In this document: positions 18,047 to 26,314 of the stretch, piece after piece | Layout: the number at the start of each line of letters is the position of its first letter | Numbering within the stretch: the stretch's first letter is position 1 | Source: Pseudoflavitalea sp. G-6-1-2 | GTDB taxonomy: Bacteria > Bacteroidota > Bacteroidia > Chitinophagales > Chitinophagaceae | NCBI RefSeq assembly: GCF_012927185.1 | Contig: NZ_JABBGB010000001.1 | Location: forward strand, 2,170,001-2,234,000 | Direction: 5' to 3' | Length of the DNA: 64,000 bases | Translations under genes and position numbers: made by a program | The notes under the pieces: generated by a model | The model's database searches: none | The model's input: only the letters and a program-made list of their open reading frames with translations | What the model was told of the DNA's origin: nothing

Positions 18047-18707
18047 ATTTCACAAATACGTTTTTGGCAACATGCTCACTTACAGTTACCACGTTCTGAT
18101 TTCTGACCTTTATTTCGAGTGAATTGTCGAATGCGAAAACCTTTTTTACTTCAATGCGGGTGCCCAGGCTGATCTGCTTATGTTTGAGCAGTTCGAGCAT
18201 TTCGGGGCTCTGGTCTCCAATGCCGCTCACGTCGCCGCTTTTGCCCACGGGCAGATGCAGCAGGTCTACCTGCTTCACCAGGGTGAATTTACCCTGACTG
18301 TCGGGGATGGGATCGCCATGCGGATCGGTTTTAGGGAAGCCGAGAAATTCATCGAGTTTGTCGATCAGCTTCTTGCTGCTGATATGTTCGAGTTCTTCTG
18401 CGATCTCATGTACTTCGTCCCATCCGAATTCCAGTTTCTCCACCAGAAAATATTCCCACAGGCGATGTTTGCGGATGATCTGCAAAGCCACTTTACGGCC
18501 TTCCTGACTTAATTTGAAACCTTTATAGCGTTCGTAGATCAGCAGCTTCTGAGCCTTCAGCTTTTTGAGCATATCGGTTACAGATGCAGGCCGGGTCTGC
18601 AATTCATTGGCAACATCGTTGGTGGTAACTACTCCGTCACTTTTCTGAAGATGGAAGATGGCCTTCAGATAATTCTCTTTACTGCTCGAATATTTCTGCA
18701 TAATCAT
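18036..18707 (-). CDS. mntR: DtxR/MntR-family metal-dependent repressor
   Basis: A 223-residue regulator with an N-terminal winged helix (about 1-70; SVTDMLKKLKAQKLLIYERYKGF), a metal-binding dimerisation domain (about 70-140; HRLWEYFLVEKLEFGWDEVHEIAEELEH split over two helices carrying the ligands) and a C-terminal SH3-like FeoA domain (about 150-220). It is translationally coupled to the MntH-Usp gene and should repress both when Mn2+ or Fe2+ is plentiful. A palindrome over its own promoter is the likely operator. Manganese rather than iron is inferred from the Nramp partner. Confidence 0.9.
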   Translation of the reverse strand: MIMQKYSSSKENYLKAIFHLQKSDGVVTTNDVANELQTRPASVTDMLKKLKAQKLLIYERYKGFKLSQEGRKVALQIIRKHRLWEYFLVEKLEFGWDEVHEIAEELEHISSKKLIDKLDEFLGFPKTDPHGDPIPDSQGKFTLVKQVDLLHLPVGKSGDVSGIGDQSPEMLELLKHKQISLGTRIEVKKVFAFDNSLEIKVRNQNVVTVSEHVAKNVFVKYDE

Positions 18708-18741
18708 TCGTTGTTTCCGTCGGATGTTCTCTAAAAATAAA

Positions 18742-18778
18742 TTTAGACAAATCTAAAACATAATTCGTAACAATCAAA
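18742..18778 (-). promoter_or_regulatory. mntR promoter with palindromic operator over the -7 box
   Basis: On the minus strand TTTG (18778-18775), 19 bases, then TAGATTTG (18755-18748): a full match to the Bacteroidota consensus. The -7 box lies inside the inverted repeat TTTAGA-N4-TCTAAA (18742-18757). A metal-loaded MntR dimer bound here would block sigma factor directly. A second partial repeat CTAAA-N6-TTTAG overlaps on the mntR side (18731-18746). Confidence 0.75.
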
Positions 18779-18839
18779 TAACTTTTCCCGGAGTGCGGCT
18801 GAATCGCTACTTTTAACGGATCAACCACAAAACCGGTAC

Positions 18840-19805
18840 ATGAAAAAAATTCTCTTCTTTTTGCCTGTATTGCTGCTGCTTGCGGGAGCATGCAAGAACA
18901 AAAAGACATCCATGAAAGACGACGACAAGGTAGAGATCGGGGACTTTATCGAATTCTTTCCCGAAGCGCCACTTCCTTTCAGGATGGACGACACTACATT
19001 GCTCAAAAAATCCACCGATTCTTCACAGGTAGGATTGAAAATTTTCAAACAATTCATTCCCGACAGCATCCTCAGCAAAGAATTCAGCAGCCTTACCAAT
19101 CTGCATCTGTATTCACTTGCCAGAGCCCAGGAAAAGGATAAAGAGAAATATCTTTTCATGAAAGCCGTAGCCGGCAACAAACGTGTTTGTTACCTCATTT
19201 GTTTCAGCAACGACAATAAATACCTCCGTGCAATGCCCATTGTGCGTACAGGATTCGATAATTCTACCAGCGCCTATGGCATACTCGATAAGAAGTTCCA
19301 GATCACTACTTACCGCGAACGCAAGCAGGGCAATGATTTCAGCTTCAAGCGCAATGTTTACTTCTACAACAATACTTCCAATGAGTTCACGCTCATAATG
19401 ACGGAGCCGAATGAAGAGATCATCGAGAATGTGATCAATCCCATCGACACATTCAGCATCAAGCACAAACTCGCGGGCGATTATGTGCTGAACAAAAAGA
19501 ATTTTATTTCGTTCCGCGACAGCAAGCGTCCCAATGAACTCAGTTTCTTTGTACACTTCGAGAAGAACGACGGAACCTGCAAAGGCGAACTGAAAGGTGT
19601 AGCCAAACTGGTGAAACCCAATCTGGCCGTGTATAACGAAGGCGGCAACCCCTGCGAACTGCAATTCACTTTCGATAGGAATACTGTAACCATGAAAGAA
19701 ACAGGCGGATGCGGATCATACCGCGAAGTGAAATGCTTTTTCGAAGGAAGTTTTACCAGGAAAAAAGCGGCAAAACCCGCTGAAACCGCGCCTAAGAAAA
19801 AGTAA
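18840..19805 (+). CDS. Lipoprotein of unknown function
   Basis: A 321-residue lipoprotein with lipobox LLAGAC (Cys18). After a charged linker comes a predicted mixed alpha/beta domain with several aromatic strand segments and a Cys pair near the C-terminus (GGCGSYREVKC). The tail is Lys/Ala/Pro-rich (KKAAKPAETAPKKK). I recognise no family. It is divergent from mntR across 132 bases and is followed by the glucan phosphorylase homologue; no functional link is evident. Confidence 0.7.
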   Translation: MKKILFFLPVLLLLAGACKNKKTSMKDDDKVEIGDFIEFFPEAPLPFRMDDTTLLKKSTDSSQVGLKIFKQFIPDSILSKEFSSLTNLHLYSLARAQEKDKEKYLFMKAVAGNKRVCYLICFSNDNKYLRAMPIVRTGFDNSTSAYGILDKKFQITTYRERKQGNDFSFKRNVYFYNNTSNEFTLIMTEPNEEIIENVINPIDTFSIKHKLAGDYVLNKKNFISFRDSKRPNELSFFVHFEKNDGTCKGELKGVAKLVKPNLAVYNEGGNPCELQFTFDRNTVTMKETGGCGSYREVKCFFEGSFTRKKAAKPAETAPKKK

Positions 19806-19857
19806 CCGGAGCATCCGGCTTTCGTTTTTTTGGAAAAGGAAGTATATTGCACTTGTT

Positions 19858-19874
19858 TGTGTATTTAATACACA
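19858..19874. promoter_or_regulatory. Inverted repeat upstream of glucan phosphorylase homologue
   Basis: TGTGTATT-T-AATACACA is a perfect 8-bp palindrome around one base, 28 bases before ATG 19903. Its size and place fit a transcription factor site. A weak hairpin with T-run just before it (about 19806-19831) may end the lipoprotein transcript. Confidence 0.4.
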
Positions 19875-19902
19875 TTGTTAAATCGCTAATTTTCTGATCA
19901 TT

Positions 19903-21555
19903 ATGAGCTTTACCAACTATACGGTTCCGTACCCCATCAACGAAAGTTATAAAACAAGCGTAGCCTACTTCTCCATGGAGTTTGCCGTGCATCAGCCATT
20001 GAAGATCTATTCCGGCGGCCTCGGATTTCTGAGTGGTTCGCACCTGAGAAGCGCTTATGAACTGCGTCAGAATATGATTGGAATCGGCATTCTCTGGAAA
20101 TATGGTTATTACGATCAGGCCCGCAATCAGGACGATACCCTGCAGGTTACCTGGATGGAAAAACACGCCAGCTTTCTCGAAGATACCGGCATCAAATTTC
20201 AGATCACCATTCACGATGCACCGGTTTGGGTGAAGGTTTGGTACCTGAATCCCGAAACATTCAAATCAGCTCCTTTATTCCTGCTCAGCACCGATCTTCC
20301 TGAGAACGATTACGTGAGCCAAACCATCACACACCGCCTCTATGACGCCAACGTAGCTACGAAAGTGGCGCAGTTTATTCTGCTGGGTGTTGGTGGCGCA
20401 AAGTTGGTGGATGAGCTGAACTTCAACCCGGACAGATACCACCTGAACGAAGCGCACGGCGTTTCTTCGGTATTCTACCTCTATAAAAAATTCGGCAGCG
20501 TGGAGGAAGTGAAAAAGCGACTGGTGTTCACTACGCACACTCCCGAAGAAGCCGGCAACGAAAAACACGATATCTATCTCTGCCACAAAATGAGTTATTT
20601 CTGTGGACTGGGGCTCGATGAAGTGCGCAAGCTCACTGGTATCGAAGACGATCAGTTCAATCATTCGCTGGTGGCGCTTCGCTTTGCACATCTGGCGAAT
20701 GGCGTATCGCAGCTGCATGGAGTGGTGAGCAGGCTGATGTGGGGAAAGTATCCCGGCGTTTGTCCCATCATTTCCATCACCAATGCACAGAACTGGCGCT
20801 ACTGGGCCGACAAGCAGCTCTACAAAGCAACGGAAGACGGCAACGATGCAGCCTGGGATGATCGTAAACGTTACCTCAAGCAAAGATCATTCGAAATAGT
20901 AGCCGATCAGACCGGCAAGATCTTCAATCCCGATGTGTTTACCATCGTATGGGCCAGAAGATTTGCAGGATACAAACGCGCCGACTTCCTTACACGAAAT
21001 AAGGAAAGATTCGAGCGACTGCTCAGCAACAAGCAATATCCTGTTCAGATCATCTGGGCCGGAAAGCCTTATCCGATGGACTATCCGGCGATCAATGAAT
21101 TCAATGGTCTGGTTAATCTCAGCAAGAATTACAAGAACATTGCAGTGCTCACCGGATATGAACTCACGCTCAGCAAAAGACTGAAGCAGGCAGCAGACTG
21201 CTGGCTCAACAATCCACGCGTACCGCGCGAAGCATCCGGCACCAGTGGTATGACTGCCGCTATGAACGGCGCTGCCAACTTCTCCACCGACGATGGCTGG
21301 ATCCCCGAATTTGTGGATCACGGTAACAATGGCTTCGTTGTTCCCAAGGGCGATTATGCGCACATGAACACGCAGGAGCAGGATGAGTATGATCTCAACA
21401 AAATCTACGATATTCTCGAACAGGAAATTCTTCCACTTTATTACAATCAATACGACACCTGGAGAAATGTAGTGAAGAACGGAATGCGCGATGTTCGCTT
21501 CCGCTTCGAATCTGGCAGAATGGCCAATGAATATTATCAGGAGTTGTACAAATAA
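19903..21555 (+). CDS. Alpha-glucan phosphorylase family protein (GT35-like) lacking the PLP lysine
   Basis: A 550-residue GT-B-fold protein of the glycogen/starch phosphorylase family, shorter than classical enzymes (about 700-850). Family segments are clear: IYSGGLGFLSGSHL, NEAHG, FTTHTPEEAGNEKHD, and VWARRFAGYKRADF, whose R353 and K358 match the phosphate-binding Arg and Lys of rabbit phosphorylase. However, the motif that normally reads EASGTSGMK or GNMK here reads EASGTSGMT: T451 (codon ACT) stands where the lysine that binds pyridoxal phosphate should be. Either the protein uses another chemistry or is not a phosphorylase. Monocistronic, flanked by hairpins on both sides. Confidence 0.85.
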   Translation: MSFTNYTVPYPINESYKTSVAYFSMEFAVHQPLKIYSGGLGFLSGSHLRSAYELRQNMIGIGILWKYGYYDQARNQDDTLQVTWMEKHASFLEDTGIKFQITIHDAPVWVKVWYLNPETFKSAPLFLLSTDLPENDYVSQTITHRLYDANVATKVAQFILLGVGGAKLVDELNFNPDRYHLNEAHGVSSVFYLYKKFGSVEEVKKRLVFTTHTPEEAGNEKHDIYLCHKMSYFCGLGLDEVRKLTGIEDDQFNHSLVALRFAHLANGVSQLHGVVSRLMWGKYPGVCPIISITNAQNWRYWADKQLYKATEDGNDAAWDDRKRYLKQRSFEIVADQTGKIFNPDVFTIVWARRFAGYKRADFLTRNKERFERLLSNKQYPVQIIWAGKPYPMDYPAINEFNGLVNLSKNYKNIAVLTGYELTLSKRLKQAADCWLNNPRVPREASGTSGMTAAMNGAANFSTDDGWIPEFVDHGNNGFVVPKGDYAHMNTQEQDEYDLNKIYDILEQEILPLYYNQYDTWRNVVKNGMRDVRFRFESGRMANEYYQELYK

Positions 21556-21570
21556 TCAAAATATTTTCCC

Positions 21571-21592
21571 TTACACAAATTTGTTTGTGTAA
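21571..21592. repeat. Hairpin behind glucan phosphorylase homologue
   Basis: TTACACAAA-TTTG-TTTGTGTAA, a perfect 9-bp stem with a 4-base loop and no T-run. It shares TTTGTGTA with the palindrome before the same gene. It may be a weak terminator, an RNA stabiliser or an operator for the next gene. Confidence 0.4.
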
Positions 21593-21642
21593 TCGCAAAG
21601 AACTGCGCATCCGGTTAGCTGTATTCACCAAAATCTCTTTGT

Positions 21643-23457
21643 ATGAAGCAGCTAATACTTGTCGCAGTTTTTTGTTTTTCATCGTTATCCGCTCTGTTGG
21701 CGAAGCCCGGCCCCGGCGGAAATATAGTGTCTTCCAGCCTGAAGTCTGCTATCGTATACCGCTCTGGTGCTGAGTTGTATCACACAGCCAAAGTAACACT
21801 GTCGCAGGGTAACAATGAATTTATAATAGATGGTATCAGTAACAGGATAGAGTTAAACAGTGTACGCGTGGCTTCCGATGCTGCGCTCACTATTATGGCC
21901 ATTGAATTCGGAACCAATTATCTTGTCGAAGAGAATCGTTCTCCCGAACTGAAAAAACTCGATGATTCTCTCATAGCTGTAAACAAAGATTTCTCCCTCG
22001 TTCAAAGCAATATCAAAACCAATAAGGAATTGCAATCTGTACTCGCTTCCAACAAAACCATCGCAGGTGCACAGAATGGTGTGAATGTACAGGAGCTGAT
22101 GAAAATGATGGATTATTACCGTAGCAAATCGCTGGAGCTTCAGAAAGAATTGCTGCAGTTGCAGGAGAAAGAAGATAAACTGCTTAAACTGATTCGCAAA
22201 CTCGGTGAGCAGATCAGCGAAGCTGAGCAGAAGAATGTAAAAACAACCGGACAATTATCCATCCGTGCTTTTTCTCCGGCGGCAGGTGCAGTGAACCTTA
22301 CCATATCATACATCACACCACTCGCCAGCTGGAACCCCACCTACGACCTGCGTGTAGACAATATCAACAAACCAGTGAACATCGGCTTCAAAGCGAAGCT
22401 CACACAGACTTCCGGCATCGACTGGAAGAATGTGAAACTCACGCTCGCCACTTCCATGCCGAACCTCAATGCTACAGCACCTGAGCTCCAAAGCTGGTTG
22501 CTGGCTTTTCCTGCCATTGCACAGGCAAGACAAAATTCATTGCAATATGCCCTTCAGGGAAAGGTTGCTGGTGTGGCAGTTGCTGCAGCACCCTTGCAGG
22601 AAGTAGTTGTAACCAGAATCAGAGGTAACTCTTCCATAGCTTCAGATGAGGCAGTTGAACCGATCTATGTGGTGGATGGCAATGTTATGGAAACTGATGA
22701 TTACAAAAAGATCAATCCGAAAGCCATCAAATCCGTGAGCATACTCAAAGATAAATCTGCTATGAGTTTGTACGGAACACGTGCTGCCGGTGGTGCAATT
22801 GTAGTTACATTGAAGAAAGGTCTCGAAGATTATGTTGCGGTAAGCGATAACGAACTCAACGTTACCTACGAAATAGAGCTGCCTTACGATGTACCCACCA
22901 ATGGCAAAGAACAGGTGGTGGGATTGAAAGATCGTGTTGCGGAAGCATCCTACAAATATTTCTCGGCGCCTGTGCGCGACAAAGATGCTTACCTGCTCGG
23001 ATGCATTGCCGACTGGGGCAATCTCCAGCTGCTGCCCGGCGAAGCGAATATCATTTTTGAAGGTACCTATGTTGGTAAAACTTTCATCGATCCCGGTACA
23101 ACTAAAGACACGCTGAATCTCACGCTGGGCAAGGATAGGCGCGTAGTGGTGACCCGCGAAAAACTGAAAGATTTCAGCAGCGTGAAATTCCTCGGCAACA
23201 ATAAGAAACAAATTCTCACTTACGAGATCACCGTGAAGAACAATAAGAAAGAAGAAGTGCAGCTGCAATTGAAAGATCTGTATCCGATTCCTACCGATAA
23301 AGAAATCGAAGTGGAGTTGCTCGAAGCCAGCAACGCATCTGTAGATAAAGAAGCAGCCTTCCTTACCTGGAACCTGCAACTGAAACCGGGAGAATCGAGA
23401 AAGCTACGGCTGAGCTACAGTGTGAAATATCCGAAGGACAAACAATTACCTCTTTAG
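21643..23457 (+). CDS. DUF4139/MuiA-like protein with an inserted SusC-type TonB-plug segment
   Basis: A 604-residue exported protein (signal peptide to about residue 20). The N-terminal DUF4140 part (about 30-130) and a coiled coil (about 150-195) are followed by a DUF4139 domain (about 205-600; ASWNPTYDLRVDN, then LKPGESRKLRLSY). Between residues about 300 and 393 is a segment that reads like the plug of SusC outer-membrane receptors: LQGKVAGV, RIRGNSSI, PIYVVDGNV, SILKDKSAMSLYGTRAAGG and IVVTLKKG. The protein has no barrel. DUF4139 proteins are of unknown function; the insert suggests contact with TonB or an outer-membrane receptor, which is inference. Confidence 0.85.
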   Translation: MKQLILVAVFCFSSLSALLAKPGPGGNIVSSSLKSAIVYRSGAELYHTAKVTLSQGNNEFIIDGISNRIELNSVRVASDAALTIMAIEFGTNYLVEENRSPELKKLDDSLIAVNKDFSLVQSNIKTNKELQSVLASNKTIAGAQNGVNVQELMKMMDYYRSKSLELQKELLQLQEKEDKLLKLIRKLGEQISEAEQKNVKTTGQLSIRAFSPAAGAVNLTISYITPLASWNPTYDLRVDNINKPVNIGFKAKLTQTSGIDWKNVKLTLATSMPNLNATAPELQSWLLAFPAIAQARQNSLQYALQGKVAGVAVAAAPLQEVVVTRIRGNSSIASDEAVEPIYVVDGNVMETDDYKKINPKAIKSVSILKDKSAMSLYGTRAAGGAIVVTLKKGLEDYVAVSDNELNVTYEIELPYDVPTNGKEQVVGLKDRVAEASYKYFSAPVRDKDAYLLGCIADWGNLQLLPGEANIIFEGTYVGKTFIDPGTTKDTLNLTLGKDRRVVVTREKLKDFSSVKFLGNNKKQILTYEITVKNNKKEEVQLQLKDLYPIPTDKEIEVELLEASNASVDKEAAFLTWNLQLKPGESRKLRLSYSVKYPKDKQLPL

Positions 23458-23477
23458 TCAGAACAGGGTTATACTTT

Positions 23478-23508
23478 AAGCCGTTCCGTTTTCGGAGCGG
23501 CTTTTTTG
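23478..23508 (+). terminator. Terminator after DUF4139 gene
   Basis: An 11-bp stem (23478-23488 with 23493-23503, one wobble), TTTT loop and T-run, 20 bases after the stop codon. Confidence 0.82.
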
Positions 23509-23517
23509 CTGAAAAGA

Positions 23518-23554
23518 AAAAGGGAGTTTCGCTCATCTGAGGAAACTCCCTTTT
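23518..23554 (-). terminator. Terminator of FKBP gene
   Basis: A 13-bp perfect stem (23518-23530 with 23542-23554) with an 11-base loop. Four A-T pairs at its base supply the T-run on either strand, so it may work both ways. It lies 18 bases past the FKBP stop codon. Confidence 0.75.
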
Positions 23555-23572
23555 ATATTTTGATGGATGCAA

Positions 23573-24295
23573 TTACTTCTTGATCACATCGAGCAGTGTT
23601 ACTTCAAAGATCAGTGCTGATCCTGGTTTGATGTCTGCACCTGCACCCTGATCGCCATAAGCGAGTTCAGAAGGGAGGTAGAGTTTCCATTTGCTGCCCA
23701 TTGGCATGAGAAGCAGGGCTTCTGTCCAGCCGGGGATAACATTGGTTACACCAAATACGATTGGTTGTCCGCGCTGAACGGAACTGTCGAATACTTTACC
23801 ATCGATGAGTGTACCGGTGTAGTGAACTTTTACTTCATCGTTCACTGTTGGTTTTTCTCCGGTTCCTTCGTCGATGATTTCATATTGGAGTCCGCTTGCA
23901 GTGGTGATCACACCTTTTCTCTTTTTGTTTGCTGCGAGGAAGGCGTCTCCTGCTTTCTTGTTAGGTCCTGCGCTTTCTTTTTTGATGGCGTTGATGCGGT
24001 TCATGATGATGGACTGCACCTGACCTTCGTTCAGCAAAGTCTTACCGGCTTTATGATCTGCCAGTGCTTTGGATAATGCCTGGTTGTTGATATCGGTAAT
24101 GCCTCTGTCTTTGTAGAAGCTGGCGAGGCTAACGCCGAGTGCATAACTGAAGCTGTCCACAGCATTCTTCAGGCTGGCTTGCACAGGTTTGGATGCAGGT
24201 TTAGCTGCTGGCTTTCCGGCCACCGGTTTCTTGGTTTGAGCTATAGCGCCGAGGGCTGCGAAGCAGATGGCTGAAAGCAGGATCGATCTTTTCAT
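23573..24295 (-). CDS. FKBP-type peptidyl-prolyl cis-trans isomerase, exported
   Basis: A 240-residue foldase that isomerises prolyl bonds in exported proteins. A signal peptide (to about residue 19) is followed by a Lys/Ala/Pro-rich linker, an FKBP_N dimerisation helix region (about 45-125; DSFSYALGVSLASFY) and a full FKBP domain (about 145-240; VHYTGTLIDGKVFDSS, VIPGWTEALLLMPMGSKW, LAYGDQGAG). The active-site aromatic and acidic residues are conserved. A candidate -7 box TATATTTG (24325-24318, minus strand) lies 22 bases before the start codon. Resembles FkpA. Confidence 0.93.
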   Translation of the reverse strand: MKRSILLSAICFAALGAIAQTKKPVAGKPAAKPASKPVQASLKNAVDSFSYALGVSLASFYKDRGITDINNQALSKALADHKAGKTLLNEGQVQSIIMNRINAIKKESAGPNKKAGDAFLAANKKRKGVITTASGLQYEIIDEGTGEKPTVNDEVKVHYTGTLIDGKVFDSSVQRGQPIVFGVTNVIPGWTEALLLMPMGSKWKLYLPSELAYGDQGAGADIKPGSALIFEVTLLDVIKK

Positions 24296-24334
24296 TCAAA
24301 AAATAATTTTAATGGGCCAAATATAGGGGAAAAC

Positions 24335-25198
24335 TCACTGCTTCGGAATATTGGCCGCTTTTTGAAATATGGCCTGCGCCGCAGCTGCATCCACACGCTG
24401 CAATGAGATGCCCAGCTGATTCCACACTGCAGGCAGATCCGGGTAGAGCATGCTGTTGAGCCGATGTGTGAAAACCGCCTTCTGCACTTCTCCGGCTCCC
24501 AGTTGAATGCGTCCGAGCGACAGCAGCTCTCCCGCATTTTTACAAAGCGGTTTCAGTATCGAAAGCAGCTCCGTAGTATCGCCGGTTCGCTGCTGCCATT
24601 TCGGATTTACATACCATTTCAGTAAGTATCCTGCTGCCCGATACTGCGGAACATACTGCTCATTGCGGCAGATAGCCAGCAGATCGGCTTCGATGCTGTG
24701 TACTGGCGATTCAACAATGCGGCCCGTTTCTTTTCCATGTTCATACACAATAAGGGTGGGTACACGAAAAATATCCTTCCCGCGCTCTTCATGCGTAGGA
24801 CTTTGTTTGTAGGTGCTGTCGGTTCTTCCGGTGCAGATCAGCTGTATCGATGATGGCTTAACGCCGCATTGATGCAATACTTTGAACATGCGCGGCACTT
24901 CTCTTCTGCTGTCTCCACACCAGGTTCCCATAAAGATTTGAATATTCTTCCCTTTGAGCAATGAGCTGAGTTGAACGATTAGACTGGCATCCGGCGAATA
25001 TGCCTCATAGTTAGTATTGTACCATTGTCCGAAAGGCGTTTCTTTCAGTCTGCTTTCGGTTGCGATGCCTGCAAGTTCAATATCGCCGGAAGTGTCTGTG
25101 AGAATATGATTCACTGGAATTCCCGTCTGTGCTGACTTAGGGCTGGAACAGGAAATGAGGAGGATGGCAAAAATAATTATGATGATGAATGATTTCAT
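24335..25198 (-). CDS. Thioredoxin-like lipoprotein with CxxS active site
   Basis: A 287-residue lipoprotein (lipobox LLISC, Cys17). The thioredoxin-fold domain (about 60-185) has GTWCGDS: C94 is present but the second active-site position is S97, a monothiol form. The cis-Pro segment is conserved (FRVPTLIVYEHG). The C-terminal part (about 200-287) is helical and resembles tetratricopeptide-like repeats. It would act in the periplasm, possibly as a thiol reductase or chaperone-like protein; the missing second Cys argues against a simple TlpA-type reductase. A 39-base gap separates it from the FKBP gene on the same strand. Confidence 0.82.
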   Translation of the reverse strand: MKSFIIIIIFAILLISCSSPKSAQTGIPVNHILTDTSGDIELAGIATESRLKETPFGQWYNTNYEAYSPDASLIVQLSSLLKGKNIQIFMGTWCGDSRREVPRMFKVLHQCGVKPSSIQLICTGRTDSTYKQSPTHEERGKDIFRVPTLIVYEHGKETGRIVESPVHSIEADLLAICRNEQYVPQYRAAGYLLKWYVNPKWQQRTGDTTELLSILKPLCKNAGELLSLGRIQLGAGEVQKAVFTHRLNSMLYPDLPAVWNQLGISLQRVDAAAAQAIFQKAANIPKQ

Positions 25199-25428
25199 AC
25201 AAAAGGTTTGAAGAATAAATAAATAAAATGATGATTGATTACACGGGCATAGCCGCGCTTAACATGCATTTGTTTGCAGCCAAACAAATTATCGCAGGTG
25301 CATTGTGGCTGATTCTGCAATAATCATCCGCTGCCATATGTGAAGCCGGGCAGGAAGCAATATTCCGCCTGCATCAACAAGCAGGTTTTGTTCAGCTGCA
25401 AAGGGCAGCGCAGCAATTTTGTATGAAA

Positions 25429-25758
25429 TCAGCAACGGGGAGGCCTGAGGATACCGGAATCATTTCCTTCCGGCAGGGGAGCAGACAATAATTGAGTTTG
25501 TTCCAAAACGGAACCTGCTGCACTGAGCTCCGGCAGCAAATGGTATGAATGCTCATACACATCTTCCGAAACAATCTTCTGTTGAACGGATACGCTGAAA
25601 TTGCCCTTCGCATCTGCCTGTTTGGCTATCAGCTTTTCGCAGTCGCAGCGTGCTGCCGTGGAATTGGCCATCAGCCGGCATTCCCAATAGCTCATGATTC
25701 TGCCATACTGGATGGCAAAGAAGCAGACGAAGCATAGGAGTGCAATCAAACGGCGCAT
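25429..25758 (-). CDS. Small Cys-containing exported or membrane protein
   Basis: A 109-residue protein with an N-terminal hydrophobic segment (MRRLIALLCFVCFFAIQYG) followed by SYWECRL and a CDC motif. Proteins of this form (hydrophobic start, YWxCR, then CxC) are widespread small proteins of Bacteroidota, often beside metal or TonB-receptor genes. No receptor is adjacent here. The remaining C-terminal part looks disordered. It is divergent from the thioesterase across 57 bases. The 230 bases on its downstream side (25199-25428) hold no gene I can support. Confidence 0.6.
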   Translation of the reverse strand: MRRLIALLCFVCFFAIQYGRIMSYWECRLMANSTAARCDCEKLIAKQADAKGNFSVSVQQKIVSEDVYEHSYHLLPELSAAGSVLEQTQLLSAPLPEGNDSGILRPPRC

Positions 25759-25815
25759 ATGTTAATTCTTGCTTCAGGAAAAATACCCATATTTGTTGAA
25801 TAAAAAAATACGGTC

Positions 25816-26250
25816 ATGAGTGCATTTCTGAAACCATTGGAGGTTCGTTGGTCAGACCTCGATCCTAATTTTCATCTGCGCCATTCTGTGTATTACGATT
25901 ATGGTGCATATGCCAGAATAAGTTTTCTGGAAGAGCATGGGCTTACGGCTGCCTTCATGGCTGCTAATCAGATCGGTCCCATTTTGTTCCGCGAAGAATG
26001 TGTATTCCGGAAAGAGATCAGACTGGGAGATACCATCACTATCGATCTGGAATTGCTCGCAGCCCGTGAAGACCAGAGCCGCTGGAGCATCCGCCATAAC
26101 ATTCTCAAAAATGGCGATACCGTTGCCGCCATACTCACTGTGGAAGGCGCCTGGATGGATGTGGCCAAACGCAAGCTCACAGCCCCTCCTGAGAAAGTAT
26201 TGGAAGTGTTCAACAATATGGTTAAGACACCGGAGTTCAAGTGGATATAA
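25816..26250 (+). CDS. Acyl-CoA thioesterase, 4-hydroxybenzoyl-CoA/YbgC-type hotdog fold
   Basis: A 144-residue hotdog-fold thioesterase that hydrolyses acyl-CoA or acyl-ACP. The segment VRWSDLDPNFHLRHSVYYDYG has the Asp and the conserved spacing of the YbgC/FadM group, and the strands IRLGDTITIDLEL and RWSIRHNIL follow. Length is typical. The substrate cannot be told. It lies 64 bases before the DUF4197 gene on the same strand and may be co-transcribed. Confidence 0.85.
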   Translation: MSAFLKPLEVRWSDLDPNFHLRHSVYYDYGAYARISFLEEHGLTAAFMAANQIGPILFREECVFRKEIRLGDTITIDLELLAAREDQSRWSIRHNILKNGDTVAAILTVEGAWMDVAKRKLTAPPEKVLEVFNNMVKTPEFKWI

Positions 26251-26314
26251 ATATGTGTGGTCTTAACAACTTTTTGTGAGCACTCATCGTTTCTTTACAC
26301 CAAATGATATCGCT

